DNA from: Membranipora membranacea
Lineage: Eukaryota > Bryozoa > Gymnolaemata > Cheilostomatida > Membraniporidae
Direction: 5' to 3'
DNA length: 64,000 nucleotides
Assembly (NCBI GenBank): GCA_914767715.1
Contig: OU612069.1
Span: forward strand, 12,337,387 to 12,401,386
The notes beneath the pieces are model-generated. The model was not told the DNA's origin and did no database searches. It worked only from the letters and a program-made list of their open reading frames with translations. Shown one piece after another: positions 36,866-49,692 of this stretch; positions within the stretch are counted from its first letter, which is position 1, and each line of letters begins with the position of its first letter. Both the position numbers and the translations under genes were made by a program.

Positions 36866-37741
36866 TAAACTATACGGCTTACCATCTGACATTACACATT
36901 TGATGATAGCAAATACAAAACCAGATTTGCGGTCAACGATCTAGTCTGAAATCTGAATTTTTTGGATAAAATATAGGAGCTGATATCGGTTATGGTAATG
37001 GTCACAGCAAAAAGGGATGATGATAGTAAACCAGAACCATGAGGAGGGAACAATCAATAAGTGCTGATTGCGCGTGCTCAAAACCAATTGGATTCGTCCC
37101 ATCCCGACAGCTGACCCGGTACCATTCCTTACCATCATCATGAAGCCTTTTTAGAACGATTATTTATACGCCTTAATTGGCAATCGGCGATGACGAAATG
37201 TTATTGGCAATTTATGATCGGCAAAATATCTTTGGCAAAATATGATTGGCAAAATGAGATTGACAAAAAGTCTTTGGCAAAATGTGACTGGCAAAATGAA
37301 ATTGGCAAAATGTCTTTGGCAAAATGAGATTGGCAAAATGTATTTGGCAAAATGTGATTGGCAAAATAAGATTGGCAAAACATCTTTGGCGAAAAGTGAT
37401 TGGCAAAATAAGATTGGCGAAATGTCTTTGGCAAAATGTGATTGGCGATTTGTGATTGGCAAAACATAGCATTGGCAAAATGTACATTGGCGAAATGTAG
37501 CGGATTCAACAATTCATATACGCTATAATGGATTTTCTACGTTTCTAACAATATTGTTCCCTCCTCATGGTTCTGGTTTACTATCATCATCCCTTTTTGC
37601 TGTGACCATTACCATAACCGATATCAGCTCCTATATTTTATCCAAAAAATTCAGATTTCAGACTAGATCGTTGACCGCAAATCTGGTTTTGTATTTGCTA
37701 TCATCAAATGTGTAATGTCAGATGGTAAGCCATATAGTTTA
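36866..37741. mobile_element. Complete fold-back element with 189-bp arms
   Basis: Arms 36866-37054 and 37553-37741 are near-identical reverse complements (shared blocks: CTTACCATCTGACATTACAC, TGATATCGGTTATGGTAATG, CCATGAGGAGGGAACAAT). The interior holds the 14-bp minisatellite ATTGGCAAAATGNN (about 37200-37500) and a short unique segment. No coding capacity is credible: the open frames are by-products of the 14-bp period. A truncated, oppositely oriented copy lies at 20195-20905. Confidence 0.88.
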
Positions 37742-38082
37742 ACAATTCCACAGTATTGGACTGAAATATGGGCGGAGCTTTTAAACACATAGACATTAAA
37801 TGCCTATTGCCAATATCGATGTCAAATTTCCAAGGGTAGATAATTATAAAGAAAACGGAGTTGTCTACAAACACGATTGTAGAACGTAGAAAAGCTGAAA
37901 AATCGCTGATACTGCACCTAACTGGCTGGGGCTCATGTATGCTAGGCTCAGTTCTCCACTTTCGCTACACTCATTTGTGGGTATACACAATCCACCCGCT
38001 GCTACGATATGTAGGAACCACTGGTAAAGGGTATTTCACAACTGTACTTTATTTTGTGATGGTTGGATTATAAAAGTATCAT
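37742..38082. other. No gene seen
   Basis: Non-coding sequence between the fold-back element and the duplicated block upstream of the small membrane gene. Confidence 0.3.
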
Positions 38083-38790
38083 TACAGAAAATGTCCAGTT
38101 CTGTATGGGCAATAGCCAGTTTTATGAAAAGAGTCATAGTGGAGGGTTTGTTGGTGCAGCCCACGTTGCAATGTAAGACACAGATAAGGTACTTAGTCTG
38201 ATCCAACACAAATGTGTTGTAAGACATGTTGTACAACTTCTCTTAAGGCACAAAAGAATTTTAACGATATAGGCTGTATAACAATGCTGTATTGTTTCTA
38301 AGAACAATGCTGTAGAGGCATTGAGCGCTATAAGACCTGTCCTACAACATGTCTTACAACACCAGTTGCCAGCAACGGTTTTTAGTGCCCATTCAGAACC
38401 TCACAATAATTTGTAATGACCTAAAATTTGTCTTGACTAACTCCTAAGTGCTCCATTACAGAAAAAGTCCAGTTCTGTATGGGCAGTAGAGGGCCTGAGG
38501 CTTTGAAGGTGCGGCCCATGTTGTGTGCTTTGATATATTTCAGGTACTTTTTCCAATCAAAAACTCAGGTGTTAAGAAATGTGTGGCAGGTGCTGTATGG
38601 GACATGTCTTACAGCACACATGCGACCCCTAGAGCACAAACATCAATGCCTTATATGCATTAAGTGCTGTAAGACACGTCCCAAACAGCATCCGCAAGAC
38701 ATCTAACAGTACCACTGGTAGCGGTAGTTTTTAGGGCCCATTCAGAACAGCATGAATTTTTGTAATGTAGAAAGTTTAAATTTTTATTAC
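38083..38790. repeat. Tandem duplication of ~370 bp upstream of a small gene
   Basis: ATTACAGAAAATGTCCAGTT...GTATGGGCA (38083 on) recurs at about 38455, and the two copies also share a downstream GGTTTTTAG-GCCCATTCAGAAC block (about 38378-38400 and 38727-38750). Each copy contains inverted TGTAAGACATGT/ACATGTCTTACA motifs. It may carry promoter elements of the gene at 38821, but that is a guess. Confidence 0.65.
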
Positions 38791-38820
38791 AGAGAGTTTT
38801 TAAAACTTTTGGTGCTCTAA

Positions 38821-39825
38821 ATGTCAGGAAACCCCAGGCCTACAGGCCGTCCGTATGAGCCACTGTCTTTCGCTGGAAAGTTTATTAAGAAGTGGACAGC
38901 GGCTGTATTTATTGGCAGTTGGATCATTAGTGGTGCTTTTGCGTAGGCCTATCGCATGTAAGTACATGCAAGACATTTCTAGGAGCAGCCCCCCCCCCCC
39001 CAAACTCTGCCCCGCCCTTGTCTAATAGCATCCATTCAAACTCATGGTACCTACTGAGGAAATTGGGGAGTTTGATGTTGAGAAGAAGATAAAGAAACAC
39101 GATTGAAACTTTCCATCAGGTTCCGACTCAGGAACCACGATTTCCATTTAACCTTCCAGTGGTGTTGCAAATAAATGGGCCCTACATACTTTCCTTCACC
39201 AAATATAACTTTTAATTGCAGAGATTTTATTATTTACAGTTAAAACAATTAAATTATAAAATGTATGATTCGGTAGAATTGACTGCATTGTAGGTGGAAA
39301 GGACAAAATGAAAACTGGCTTTTTCAACAGATTAAGGGAGAAATACGCAATCCACGATCAGATAACCATCCTACTGTAAGTTAATATTGGGCAAGCAGTT
39401 TTTTACCCAGTTAATGACTAGAAATAACATGTTAGCAGAAGAAATATAGTGCAAAAATTCACAAATCATGACTGCAGTTCAGTGTACCCGTCTGCCTCCT
39501 TCCACACAAGCCAGCCAAGCTTGCTAAGTCTAGTTAAATGAAGTAGTTATTCCTGTGCGGTGGGGGGAGGGGGGGGGTCGTCGAGTTGGGGCAAGAGTCT
39601 GGGGGCTCAGACTATGGTAGAATAAGACCTAGTGTGTAACAAAGAAACTAAGAAATTATATGTCATGTAATAAGTTGTGACTACTTCTCTCACTTCCAGG
39701 ACACCCAGAGAAGGCTTCTTACTATGATAGAAGAGGCAGAGAAAAGAGCCGATCCTTACGCTAAACACACCGCTATGAGAGAGAAATATGGTGTAACTAA
39801 CACAGATGTAGATCCGCGTAAATAA
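38821..39825 (+). CDS. Small predicted single-pass membrane protein, 3 exons, 109 aa
   Basis: Exons 38821-38942, 39294-39375 and 39700-39825 (TAA) join in phase. The first donor is GC|GTAGGC; a stronger GTAAGT 15 bp later would include an in-frame TAG, so the earlier site is chosen. The protein starts MSGNPRPTGRPYEP, has one hydrophobic segment at residues ~22-41 (WTAAVFIGSWIISGAF), a short WKGQNENWLFQQIKGE segment, and a charged helical C-terminus (EEAEKRADPYAKHTAMREKY). Size and layout (a short N-terminus, one TM, a charged tail) are like small mitochondrial inner-membrane assembly factors. The ...NWL..I.GE stretch after the TM weakly recalls the UQCC4/CCSMST1 family. I do not claim a family. 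Confidence 0.6.
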
Positions 39826-40238
39826 CATCCTAATACTTACAAGTAAGTCACAATCATTCTTGGCGCATCCTGAAATCAACGATTCTGACACATAAACGCT
39901 GGTTGTAACAATTATCACTTCACATAAGAAAGTAACTCCAAAGAAGGTCAAATAATAAAATTGGGAAGAGCTTGGGAACCCTGGCTAGTGTTGTAGCTGC
40001 AATGATGGGCTATTGGCCTATATTCTCAATCAACTGAGACAGTGATCAAAATTGCAAAGTTTTCTAAGGAAGCGATCATATTACTACTTGTGAAGGAAGA
40101 TGATTGAATGTATTATAGGCTCTCGTGCTGATTTTGTTAGGATATAACCTTCTGCTATGGCAGTTTGGCAACAACCAAGAAGTTTTGCTAGGCAACTTTC
40201 AATTTTTGTCTTATTTCCCTCACATGTATTGTCTTTAG

Positions 40239-43200
40239 TAGAACAGAATACATCTGCTCGGCCAGCTCGCAAAGGAAAGTTCAAGTTTAAGCCAGTTAAT
40301 GAGGTGACCGCAGCACTAAAAAGGAAACGGAAAACCCCGCCTGCTGAATCACCATCTGTATCTGATGGTCGTCACGGGGAACCGGCTGCATCTCAGAGAG
40401 TGAGTATAATGCTATCACATTATTGTAATGAAGTTAACAGGTCTGCCAGGTCTTTTGTAGATCCAATGAGCCTGCATTTGGGATCGCTTCACCTTTACGA
40501 CTTAGCAGAAGAGGGAAGCGATTCCGAATGTAGGCAATCTGGATAATACTTGAGCTAGCTCTTATCTAAATATACATCCGTAATAAAAGTGGTTCCCTCA
40601 AACATTGGGTTTTACAATAATAAGCTTCCGAAATGCCAATCTGATTGCTCCTTGCTTTGTGAGCGAAATATGCCAGAGGCCTTTGAATGGAACAATGTGT
40701 TGAGCGAGTTTTTTTGGACCAATTCATTTTCTTGATGGACAAAAAGACCAAGGCTCTTGAACAGAGGCAAAAACACCCTAAGGCTCTACTGACATATTTT
40801 GTCTATCATAAAATATTGGCAGTTTTTTACTCAGTCTGTCTTATATATAGAATTATGTATCAGGTTAAGAGGTGGAGATCGAGGCTTAACAACTCAGCGA
40901 CCCACCACTAGAGGGCGCTCTTCAGTATCAGCTAAAGATCACCCTAAAGTAACAAATAGAAGGTCGACAGCTGGCACTTCACTCTCCAAAAAGGTTTGTT
41001 ATGAATCTGAAATTATCGCAGCAGTTTACCACTTGCAATGTGATCTGTTGAATATTGTAATTCAATTGAGGGTGTTCAAATTGTACCTAGTATCCCCGAG
41101 TCAAATTCTCTTACCTGTGAGTGATAGAGTGATAGAGTGCTAGGCAAAGCGATGAAATCGCAATTTGTTTAAAGTCATTTCACCTTGTAACCTTAGCCTT
41201 TGACCCTGGTATAAAACTATTCTGTAGCTCACAACGATGCGCTCCTCTGTGTCCAGAAGGTCAGGGAACACTTCTATAAGTACTCAGGCTATAAATGCAG
41301 TCAACATATCGGGTACTCAGATTTATAAAAGGAAACCAGGAAGGCCAAAAGGGACGTCTCGATCCTCCACAGAGCTAAAAAACCTCGGTATAAACATGAA
41401 CGGTTAGTGAAATTATTGCGAAGTGTGAGAGCAATGGATGTTATTTCCGCAGATTTAGCACAGGCTAGATGATAAACCATGATCACTTTGTGCTCTCCAG
41501 GAGGAGACAACTCATATTTAAAAGGGCACAGAAAAGTGTCAGATGTTGTGTATTGCCTGTGGCGACTAAACCGAACGTTATTGATGAAAGCAAACACTAC
41601 TCTCATTCTCATTCTGTGACATCATACATAGAGGGGCCTTATGTATTCACTGCGTCATGTTTGTAAGCAGTAGGAGAAGTTTGTCATTTCACACAGGTTA
41701 GAATTGGTTTAAATGTGTGGCTGATTAACTCAACCTCATTCCTTGATATAGACTCCACCTTAGCTATTGGAGAGAGGTGCTAGCTAACATTGAGCCACAT
41801 CCAAACTAGCAAGACCAAACTCTAGCTAATATTTATTAATCTAGTTTGTTTTCATTTATGTCTTGGCTTGTAGTTGTAGACTTGGGGCATCAGTCAGGTG
41901 ATGATCCTAAAGTTGTGGTACCTGAGACACCCGATCATTCAGCTAAAAGAACACAGGCTAACAGAAGAATCATGACTGGAGCGTCACCTGTGACCAGTAC
42001 TCAGATGTCCGCAGTAGCTAACAAGACGGGGTGTGCACGAGCGTCCCCTACTGTCGCACAAAAAAATATTGAGGCTGACCAGAGCACTATTAGACCGTTA
42101 GATGACACATCAAGCATAGATTGTACTGAAAGAGAGAAAGCTCTGGTAAGAAAAACTCATAGTGGTTTCATATTTAATGAGATACTTTGATAATCCTAAT
42201 CAGCCCAATCATTTGTTGGGCTAGTTTGAGAGACTTATTGTTAGTAAGTTTGAGAGACTTATTTTTAGCTAGTTTGGGAGACTTATTGTTGGCTAGCACA
42301 AATTTAGCTGGTAAAGGTTTGAGTTTAAGCCAGCCATGCATTCGACTTTTCAGGCCTAAACAAAATGATTATCATTTCCTCCTACTAATTCTTCGCTCCT
42401 CTAGGGTCTATGTAGCCTATTTGGTGGCTGTATCAAATTATTCTGTTGCTTGCAGTTGTGTTTTAAACCTGATGATGCATGTTCTTTGTGTCTATTTGTC
42501 ACATTAGAGGGGTGGTCATTCATTAATACGGACTTATGCCTTTGGAGTTGCCCCCTCTTTGACATAGAGGAGATAATTCTACAGCATTTTGTACCACGCC
42601 AAAATTTCTCAGCATGCGAGCTGGTTAAGTTCCTTAGGAATGTTGGATAGCCTAACACTTGTATAAAGTATCCTGAAAGTTATACACCACAAAAAATCTT
42701 TCCAGGATATTGAATATTTCTTATGTTTATCCAAATCTTATAAGCTCATAAATTATCCTTGTATTTTGTCACGCCTGGTGTACTGTTAATCGCTTGGTTA
42801 CAGAGATTTCTGGGCTCAGGTGATTACATGTGTCGGTTACTTACAAACCGTGATTTCTCAGACGCTGTTATCATGACTAACATGTGTGATATACCCATAC
42901 ATAAAGTAGTGCTAGCTTCAAGATATCCACAACTACATCAGGTTTGTGTCTGCACTATGTGATTATCTCAGGTTAGAAACATACACTTGATGAGCTTACT
43001 GCTCACTTTTGTGTGGTAAATTCCACATAGGAGCTTACATTACAGCTGAGGTTGTATGTTAAACTTAGTTCTTCTGATAAACAAACTACTTATCATTTAA
43101 ATTTTTTTGTAGTGATAAATATATTACAATTCTATTTATGTCACTTGAATAGTATTTTACATGAGAGGGGTGTTATGTCTGGAATTCCACTAATTCAAAA

Positions 43201-46200
43201 ACATGTCCATGATGTTTTTTTTATCTCACTTCATTATCATGTTACATGAGAGGGGATGTTCTATCTGAAGTTCCACTAATTCACAAACTTATTGTTGACG
43301 TTTTTGTTGGTAGCGATTATTAAGTGAGGCACTGTGTGTGTTCATCTCAGGCTAGACCAGGAATACACGCTAGATGAGCTTACAGCTCACTTTTGTCTGG
43401 TTAATTCGAAATAACAGCTTACAATACAGCTGAGGTTGTATGTTAAACTTAATTCTTCTGATAAACAAACTACTTATCGTTTAATTTTTTTTGTAGTGAT
43501 AAATATATTACAATCTTATTTGTGTCACTTTAATGTTATGTTACATGAGAGAGGTGTTATATCTGAAATTCCGCTAATTGAAAAAACAGGTCGACAATTT
43601 TTTATATCTCACTTCATTATCATGGGACATGAGAGAGGGTGTTGTATCTGAAGTTCCACAAATTCTCAAACTTATTGTTGACGTTTTTTTTGGTAGCGAT
43701 TATTAAGTGAGGATATGATTGACATGTCAGAACTGGCGTACGGTCACGTCTCAAGCCTAGCTCAAGTATCTATACACTGGAGATGGCTCAGTACTAGACA
43801 GTATACCAACTCAAGTATTACAGACTATAGCTAGCTTGTTGCATAGGTAAGCGTTTAATTGTTCACTAGAGTGGTGAAAGTCGGGCTTTGTATATTCAAA
43901 TCCTCAGGCAACCATGTATATAAAAATGTCATTTCAATGACTGGTTTTCACACAGATTGGGATAGTTAAGATTTAAGGATAGCTAGTCTAGGTTGACTCA
44001 ATGTTAGCTAGCACCAATTTTTTGCTAGCTTAAGGGGAAGTTTTTGATATAAAGTAAGTCGAATACCTGTTAGCTAGCCATAAATTTCACTATTTTCATG
44101 GTTGGGCCGGCGATGAGGAGGTTGCAGACCTCGAAACAGTGCTTGACCCATGGCATATAGCTGAAGACCTTTGTGTTGTACAGTGGTATGCCGATACCAC
44201 TGTATGTTGTATCTACCTAGCAACAAATTTCATGTCTGTTCGAAATGGCAAACATTTCCTCTTGAGAATAATTTAAGTCTTTGGGGTGTCACAATTTGAT
44301 TAAATGGAGCGTAGCGCAATTTTTCAGTGTCCCATACTCATTTGTATCTATACTCTACAGGTTAATCCAAGATGCCTCTGGCGATTCAAATCAGAGGAAC
44401 ACGCCAAGTATCAGGAATTTAAAGTCTCCTCCATACTCCAGAGACATACATGAAACTGCGTACGCCCGACCTTCAACTCAACAAAATCCAGATCCTGGGC
44501 TCAAACCCAAAGTCATCACAGAAAAACTTGACAAAAATAAGTTTATGGTGAGTCATGGTCTCCGTTATCGGGCCGAATACCATTCCAATGCGGTCTGCCT
44601 TAGAAATGACTGCTTCATGTGATTGTAACAGGCTTGTGTAATGGATATCGGATTTATCCAACCCAAATGTTTGGAGCTCATTCGCAATTCTTGATTTTTT
44701 CCAGATGATTTGATTAAGGCAGGCAGTTGGAGATTGGAAGTATTTTCAAAAACTTTCTCACAAAGTTTTCTTTGAATTTATCCTTAACCTTTTTGGTTCA
44801 TTTTACAGATGACCTCAACTCCTTTGGAGACCAGAAAGTCAAAAGGAAATGCCAGGGCAAAGATTCTCCAGGGCACTGTTGAGGAGGAAGAGAGGAAGAC
44901 CACGCAAAAAGCCTCAAGACCCAACAGAAATATTAACCTCCCATCGAGCAGTTGATGAACTGCAGAACATCGCAAGAAGCAGAAACCTCATCGGCGCCAA
45001 CAATATCTCATCTATAAAACCAGATTCCCCGCCTTCTCCAAATGTAGCCCGCTGCCGAGGTAGACCCAGGAAACTCCGCCCAACAGCAGCAGCTAACAAT
45101 GAGAATATGACACTAAAAGATGTATATGTCCTGTTTGGATCGCGTCTATTTCCTTATACCGAAGTTCTACATGGTCCATTGGTCCCTAAGGTTTCAACGG
45201 ATTCGCGGATACTTCAGTTAACAGGTGTCCATCAAAATGCTGACAGGCTGTGAACAGTGCTTCACCACTTACTCATGATTTTCATAATTAATCTGCAGGC
45301 CATGTGGTGGACCTGCTGACACCTGACACACCGACTCACATACCTACTGCTGACACTGCTGCTACCAATGTGACCTCTGACCCTGATAAACCAGCCACAC
45401 ATACCAGGAGAGATAATAATGAGCCTGCAGAGGTAGATACAGGGGGAGATAATTTGAGCTGGAGCACTCTTAGCAATGAGGGTAACGATGGTGATATATC
45501 AGCAAGGCGAAGTGCTATTAAACCTGGTGAGTTGTGCCAATCAGTCTGCTAGACTTAGGTTAAAGTGCTGCTACTTTAAATTCAAGGGTTGAGATGAGAG
45601 TAAAATCATTTGGAGCCTCATGAGGTGTCAACGCAAACATGAGATGCCAATCCACATGAAAATATTTCTTCAACTTTGTGATAGTGAGTGCCTAACATCA
45701 ATAACATGTCCTTTCAAAGCCTCTGCCAATGGCAGGGTTGTAAGACGGATGATTTGTGAGATTCACAGTCAGTGAAGTGCTGAATTTCCATTCTCAACAG
45801 AGATTAAATGCCTGTCCTACTAGACTTCGCTGTTGTGGGCCATTAACCCTAGCTGGACAAGGAAATATCCGGACTGGTAATTGCTAAGCCACATTATCAA
45901 TGTCTTCAACAGTCAAATGGAGATTCCAAATACAAAGCAGATTTATTGACCAAAATCTATTTATCATCTTATCTTATTTCATCTTTACACATTTACTTTC
46001 TTGATATGATAGATGCTGGTGTGGATCTGACAAACAGTGACTCGGAACTTGACCAAACAGTCAACCTCACTCAAGATACAGTCAAGCCTCTTTCATCAGT
46101 AGACGATGTTACAGTCAAGCCTGCTCAGGAGACGACTGTAGATTTTTTATCACATGTACAGTCCTCTACTGAAGAGGTTCAGGAAGGTGAGACTGTTGCA

Positions 46201-49200
46201 TTGCTTACAAGTTGTTGATGATTTTATTGCAAAGATGGTAGCTTAAAAAGAGGTAACTTATTCTAGAGAAGGCAACCCAAAATGATTATACTGCAAAGAG
46301 CTGCAGACAAGGAACCCTGAATTCAAGCAGGGAACCCTGGCTATTTTAGTTATTCATGGAAAGGAATAAGTTGATGAAACTCTGTTTAGAATTTTAAGCA
46401 CTGTCACTTCCTATTTTCTATTTACTTTCAAGGAAATGTAACTACAAAGACACGCTTGATAAGAAAATATGTATAGCATTAATCTATTAAAGTAAATTTT
46501 TCTTCTGTGTACAGCACACCAAGACACCGAAGTTGAGCAATGGGACGGCTTAGATGATGATTGGGACTTGTTCACACCCACCGGGTCAGCTCTTCCAGAT
46601 GGTGCTGATGCTATAGTACAGTCGACACCTGCTCAGTGCAGTGGTGATCTGAGGAGAGGCACACACAAGGCTTTCATACCCAGTCCCTTCACTCCCATGC
46701 CTAACTATGAGGGTATGGGTGATGAGTTATTAAAGGTCAGTTGTTATTATCTTGTTGTAGATCAAATTTAATCCACTTTGCTGGTTACCCTCTCTGCTCA
46801 TAGCAGCAGCGGGAAAGGATTGGCAACTCCAACAATTGCATCCAACAGCGAATCAGATGGGAGTCAACAACTGCCTCATATTTGACCAACACAACACATA
46901 CACTTCTCATAATTGTTACAAGGTCAAGAGCTTTGCGTCTACCTGTAGTTATGCCGGTGGGGTCAAAACCAAGTCTAAAACATCTGTAGTAAAATGATTA
47001 TTCATGATGTGATGTACGATTACCTTATCCATGTGCTTGAATAAAACCAAATTAACATTTACAGAAAAAGTTGAGAGGCTTTGGGCTTAGAGATAAAATG
47101 TCCAGGAAAAGAATGGTAACAGCTCTCACACAGGTCTATAAAGAGACACATGTATATGGGACCGACCCCTCCGCGGAGTGGACTGTCCTACCAACACCCA
47201 GTAAACCTGCGCCGATGACAAGTCGCCCTTCAAGTCCACCTGCACCTTTAACTAGTCGCCCTACCACTCAATCAAAATCCAGTCTGTCTGAGAAAAATAA
47301 GAAGGCTCACAAGTCTACCTCCTCAGCCAAAAGAGTTGCTGATACAGCAGCTGAGAAAGGGACTAGCAGAGTAAGATGGTATGTGGAATCTGTGCCTCGT
47401 GTCACACAGATGGGCAGTAGTTCTACATCAGCTCAATCTGAGACAAGGCGGGTGGCTCGAGTAACACCCATGTCTCACACAATCACAGTAAGCTGTTAAC
47501 ACTCCATGACAAGTTCCTGTAAAAATCAGAGACTGCGTAACATCTTATTTTCAATAAGCATTGCCTTAGCCGCCAGTATTAAATGACGATACTTATACTG
47601 TGATAATTCTTAATACTACAGAACATGTCACTTGACGAGACCATTGAGAGATCAGTTTATATCCATTGAATCCATTTGATGGGAGAACTGATTCAACATT
47701 GAGGCATTAAGCATTGAAGCATAAGGGACCATGAATCAGATCACTTTTTTCTCACTCCTTCAACGCTGTAAAGCTTTTGCTTTCTAAAGATACCTTTATC
47801 TGTATATTTACCTTTATCAGAGTACTGCTGTATCAAATCAACCTAAAGCTGCCATCAGGTCAGAAGGTCACGCTGCCGTCAGGTCAGAAGGTCACGCTGA
47901 CACAGAGATAGACAGATTACTGGATGAAGTTGATGAGCTTCTGAGCAGTAGTGATGAAAATGACATTGTGTCAACAGGAAGTGATGTCATCTTAACCGCT
48001 AATGCTGAAGAGCTACAAACACAAGGACCTGGTGAAGAGGACACAAGGTAGGATAAATCTGCTAGCCGTGTCTATTATGTAAAAAATATTTGGAGTGGAA
48101 TGACTAGCATTGGTTATTTTCCGAAGCCCTGGTTATTTTCCGAAGCCTTGTTCAAGTTAGTGTGCGACAGTTGTTATGAAAACGATCATGTTTTGGTTTC
48201 ATTTAAAAGTTTAAGGAATAGGTTCATTGTCAACATTTTTGTAGAAAATAATTTATATGAACTGCTAACAAAAATATCGCCCAATCACATATGAATGTAA
48301 CTATTATTAATCATAGTGAGATAGTGAGACCCTGAATCTTAGCATGTTAGTAAATCATTTGATCCTTTTTTTTCTAAATTTTAGCCCCTCAGAATCAGAC
48401 ACTGATACTGGTGAACTGATAACTCCTGATGACCTTGAGTTGACCTTGAGACAGCTAGTTCAAGGTCACAAGGAGCTCTATAACAGAATGCTCACTTATC
48501 AGGTAGTTATATCTTCTTGTTTTTAACGTTAGGTCGGCTTTCCAGTGAATATTAAAGTTAGCTCGCTTATATTTAAAGTTTCTATCGCCTTCCAGTCAAG
48601 AGGGGGGGGGGGGGGCAAAATAAGCAAAATCAATACGAACTGGATCTGGGTCAATTTTTGTAAGATTTTGTGATCCTTCTTTGAAAAGACTTATAGTGTT
48701 GCGGGCTTGAACAAACAATCAAGAGTGCTCCTCTCAATTGCCCAATTGCCTGTCTCACCATATCGCTGATTACATCAAGAAGAACGCCTGAGATTCATTT
48801 CTCTGAGTCATTTACGACTTTATATTCCACCATCGCCACCCTATTTAACACAGTGTACATGTATGATGGTTATTGGAGCTTACAATAGTGTATAACTGTC
48901 GTTCCAGGTTGCCAGCATAACTTTTTTAAATGTACTTGGAAATCAAAAAAGTTTAAAAGACGAACCATCAGTTCCAGCATGGTATCCTCTCCTTTCCTCC
49001 AGCCTGCTCTGAGTTTGAAACTTATAGTTTGGTGATCTCCTGTACACACTTGAACTCTGACTATTTTTGGATATATTTATAGATGATTCAGAGGTCTGAA
49101 TTAATTGATCTGATTAAATCAGCTAAAATAAAATGTTCTACCAAACAGCTGGAAACCTTCTGCTTCAAACAGGTTAGTAGATGCACAAGTATTGATGTTT

Positions 49201-49692
49201 TATATGGAGCCTCAACTATGGTTAAGTGAACAAAACTCCATGGTGGCAAGCATTCTCACCTTGTGTGCTAGGCTACCCCAAAAATGCTACAGAAAGCCTT
49301 AGTGCTCTGTTGTTTTGATTGGTTAGCTCCATATAGCCATTAAGACCACCCGTTTTGAATGCTGTGTCTTACTGCATATGCATGTGGGAGGGCTTAAATT
49401 TTACACCAATAATACAGAATCATCATGAACCATTATTATATGCCTGTATTCTGTTGGAGAGTTTTATGATCATAGGGGAAAACTTTGTAAATAGAGAATA
49501 AGATATAAAATAAAGATGAACGCATATTTTTGCGTACTAACACAAAGTTCCTTCCTGAATCAGACCCTCTTATGATGATACCTTATGGTTATATTGTAGT
49601 GTATACCAGTGCAGAATAAACAAGATCAGTCCAGAAGACGTAAGAAACCTGCTCAGAAGAGCAAAGCTGCGTCACAACATAAGAAACAGTAG
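40239..49692 (+). CDS. SLX4: SLX4 structure-specific endonuclease scaffold (multi-exon, a few junctions unresolved)
   Basis: SLX4 scaffolds SLX1 and other nucleases in Holliday-junction and crosslink repair. Exons that I can place: 40864-40993, 41228-41402, 41874-42145, 42804-42941, 43761-43846, 44361-44547, 44846-45224, 45299-45526, 46013-46186, 46515-46735, 47065-47487, 47821-48047, 48385-48502, 49083-49172, 49600-49692; 40239-40399 is probable. A BTB domain begins FSDAVIMTNM...IHKVVLASRYP and resumes LKYLYTGD; the exon(s) between were not found. AT-hooks are KPGRPKG, RGRPRKK and CRGRPRK. A TPMPNYEGM-LRGFGLRDK-VYKETH block is the SLX4-type SAP region. The end (LRQLVQGHKELYNRMLTYQ, then SELIDLIKSAKI and LETFCFKQCIPV) is the SLX1-binding C-terminal domain, followed by a basic tail. 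The 44846 acceptor is chosen over the stronger 44809 site because only it keeps the AT-hook frame. No UBZ finger or sure start codon was found. Phase fails between 40399 and 40864, implying a missed exon. Confidence 0.85.
42950..43710. repeat. Intronic tandem duplication (~384 bp) within the BTB region of SLX4
   Basis: Two copies (about 42950-43327 and 43328-43709) share GAGCTTACATTACAGCTGAGG, GTTGTATGTTAAACTTA, TTCTTCTGATAAACAAACTA and AGCGATTATTAAGTGAGG. Each carries an acceptor-like TACAG|CTGAGG followed by a long open stretch. Any missing BTB exon must lie in or beside this duplication, but the open stretch does not resemble a BTB core. Confidence 0.75.
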
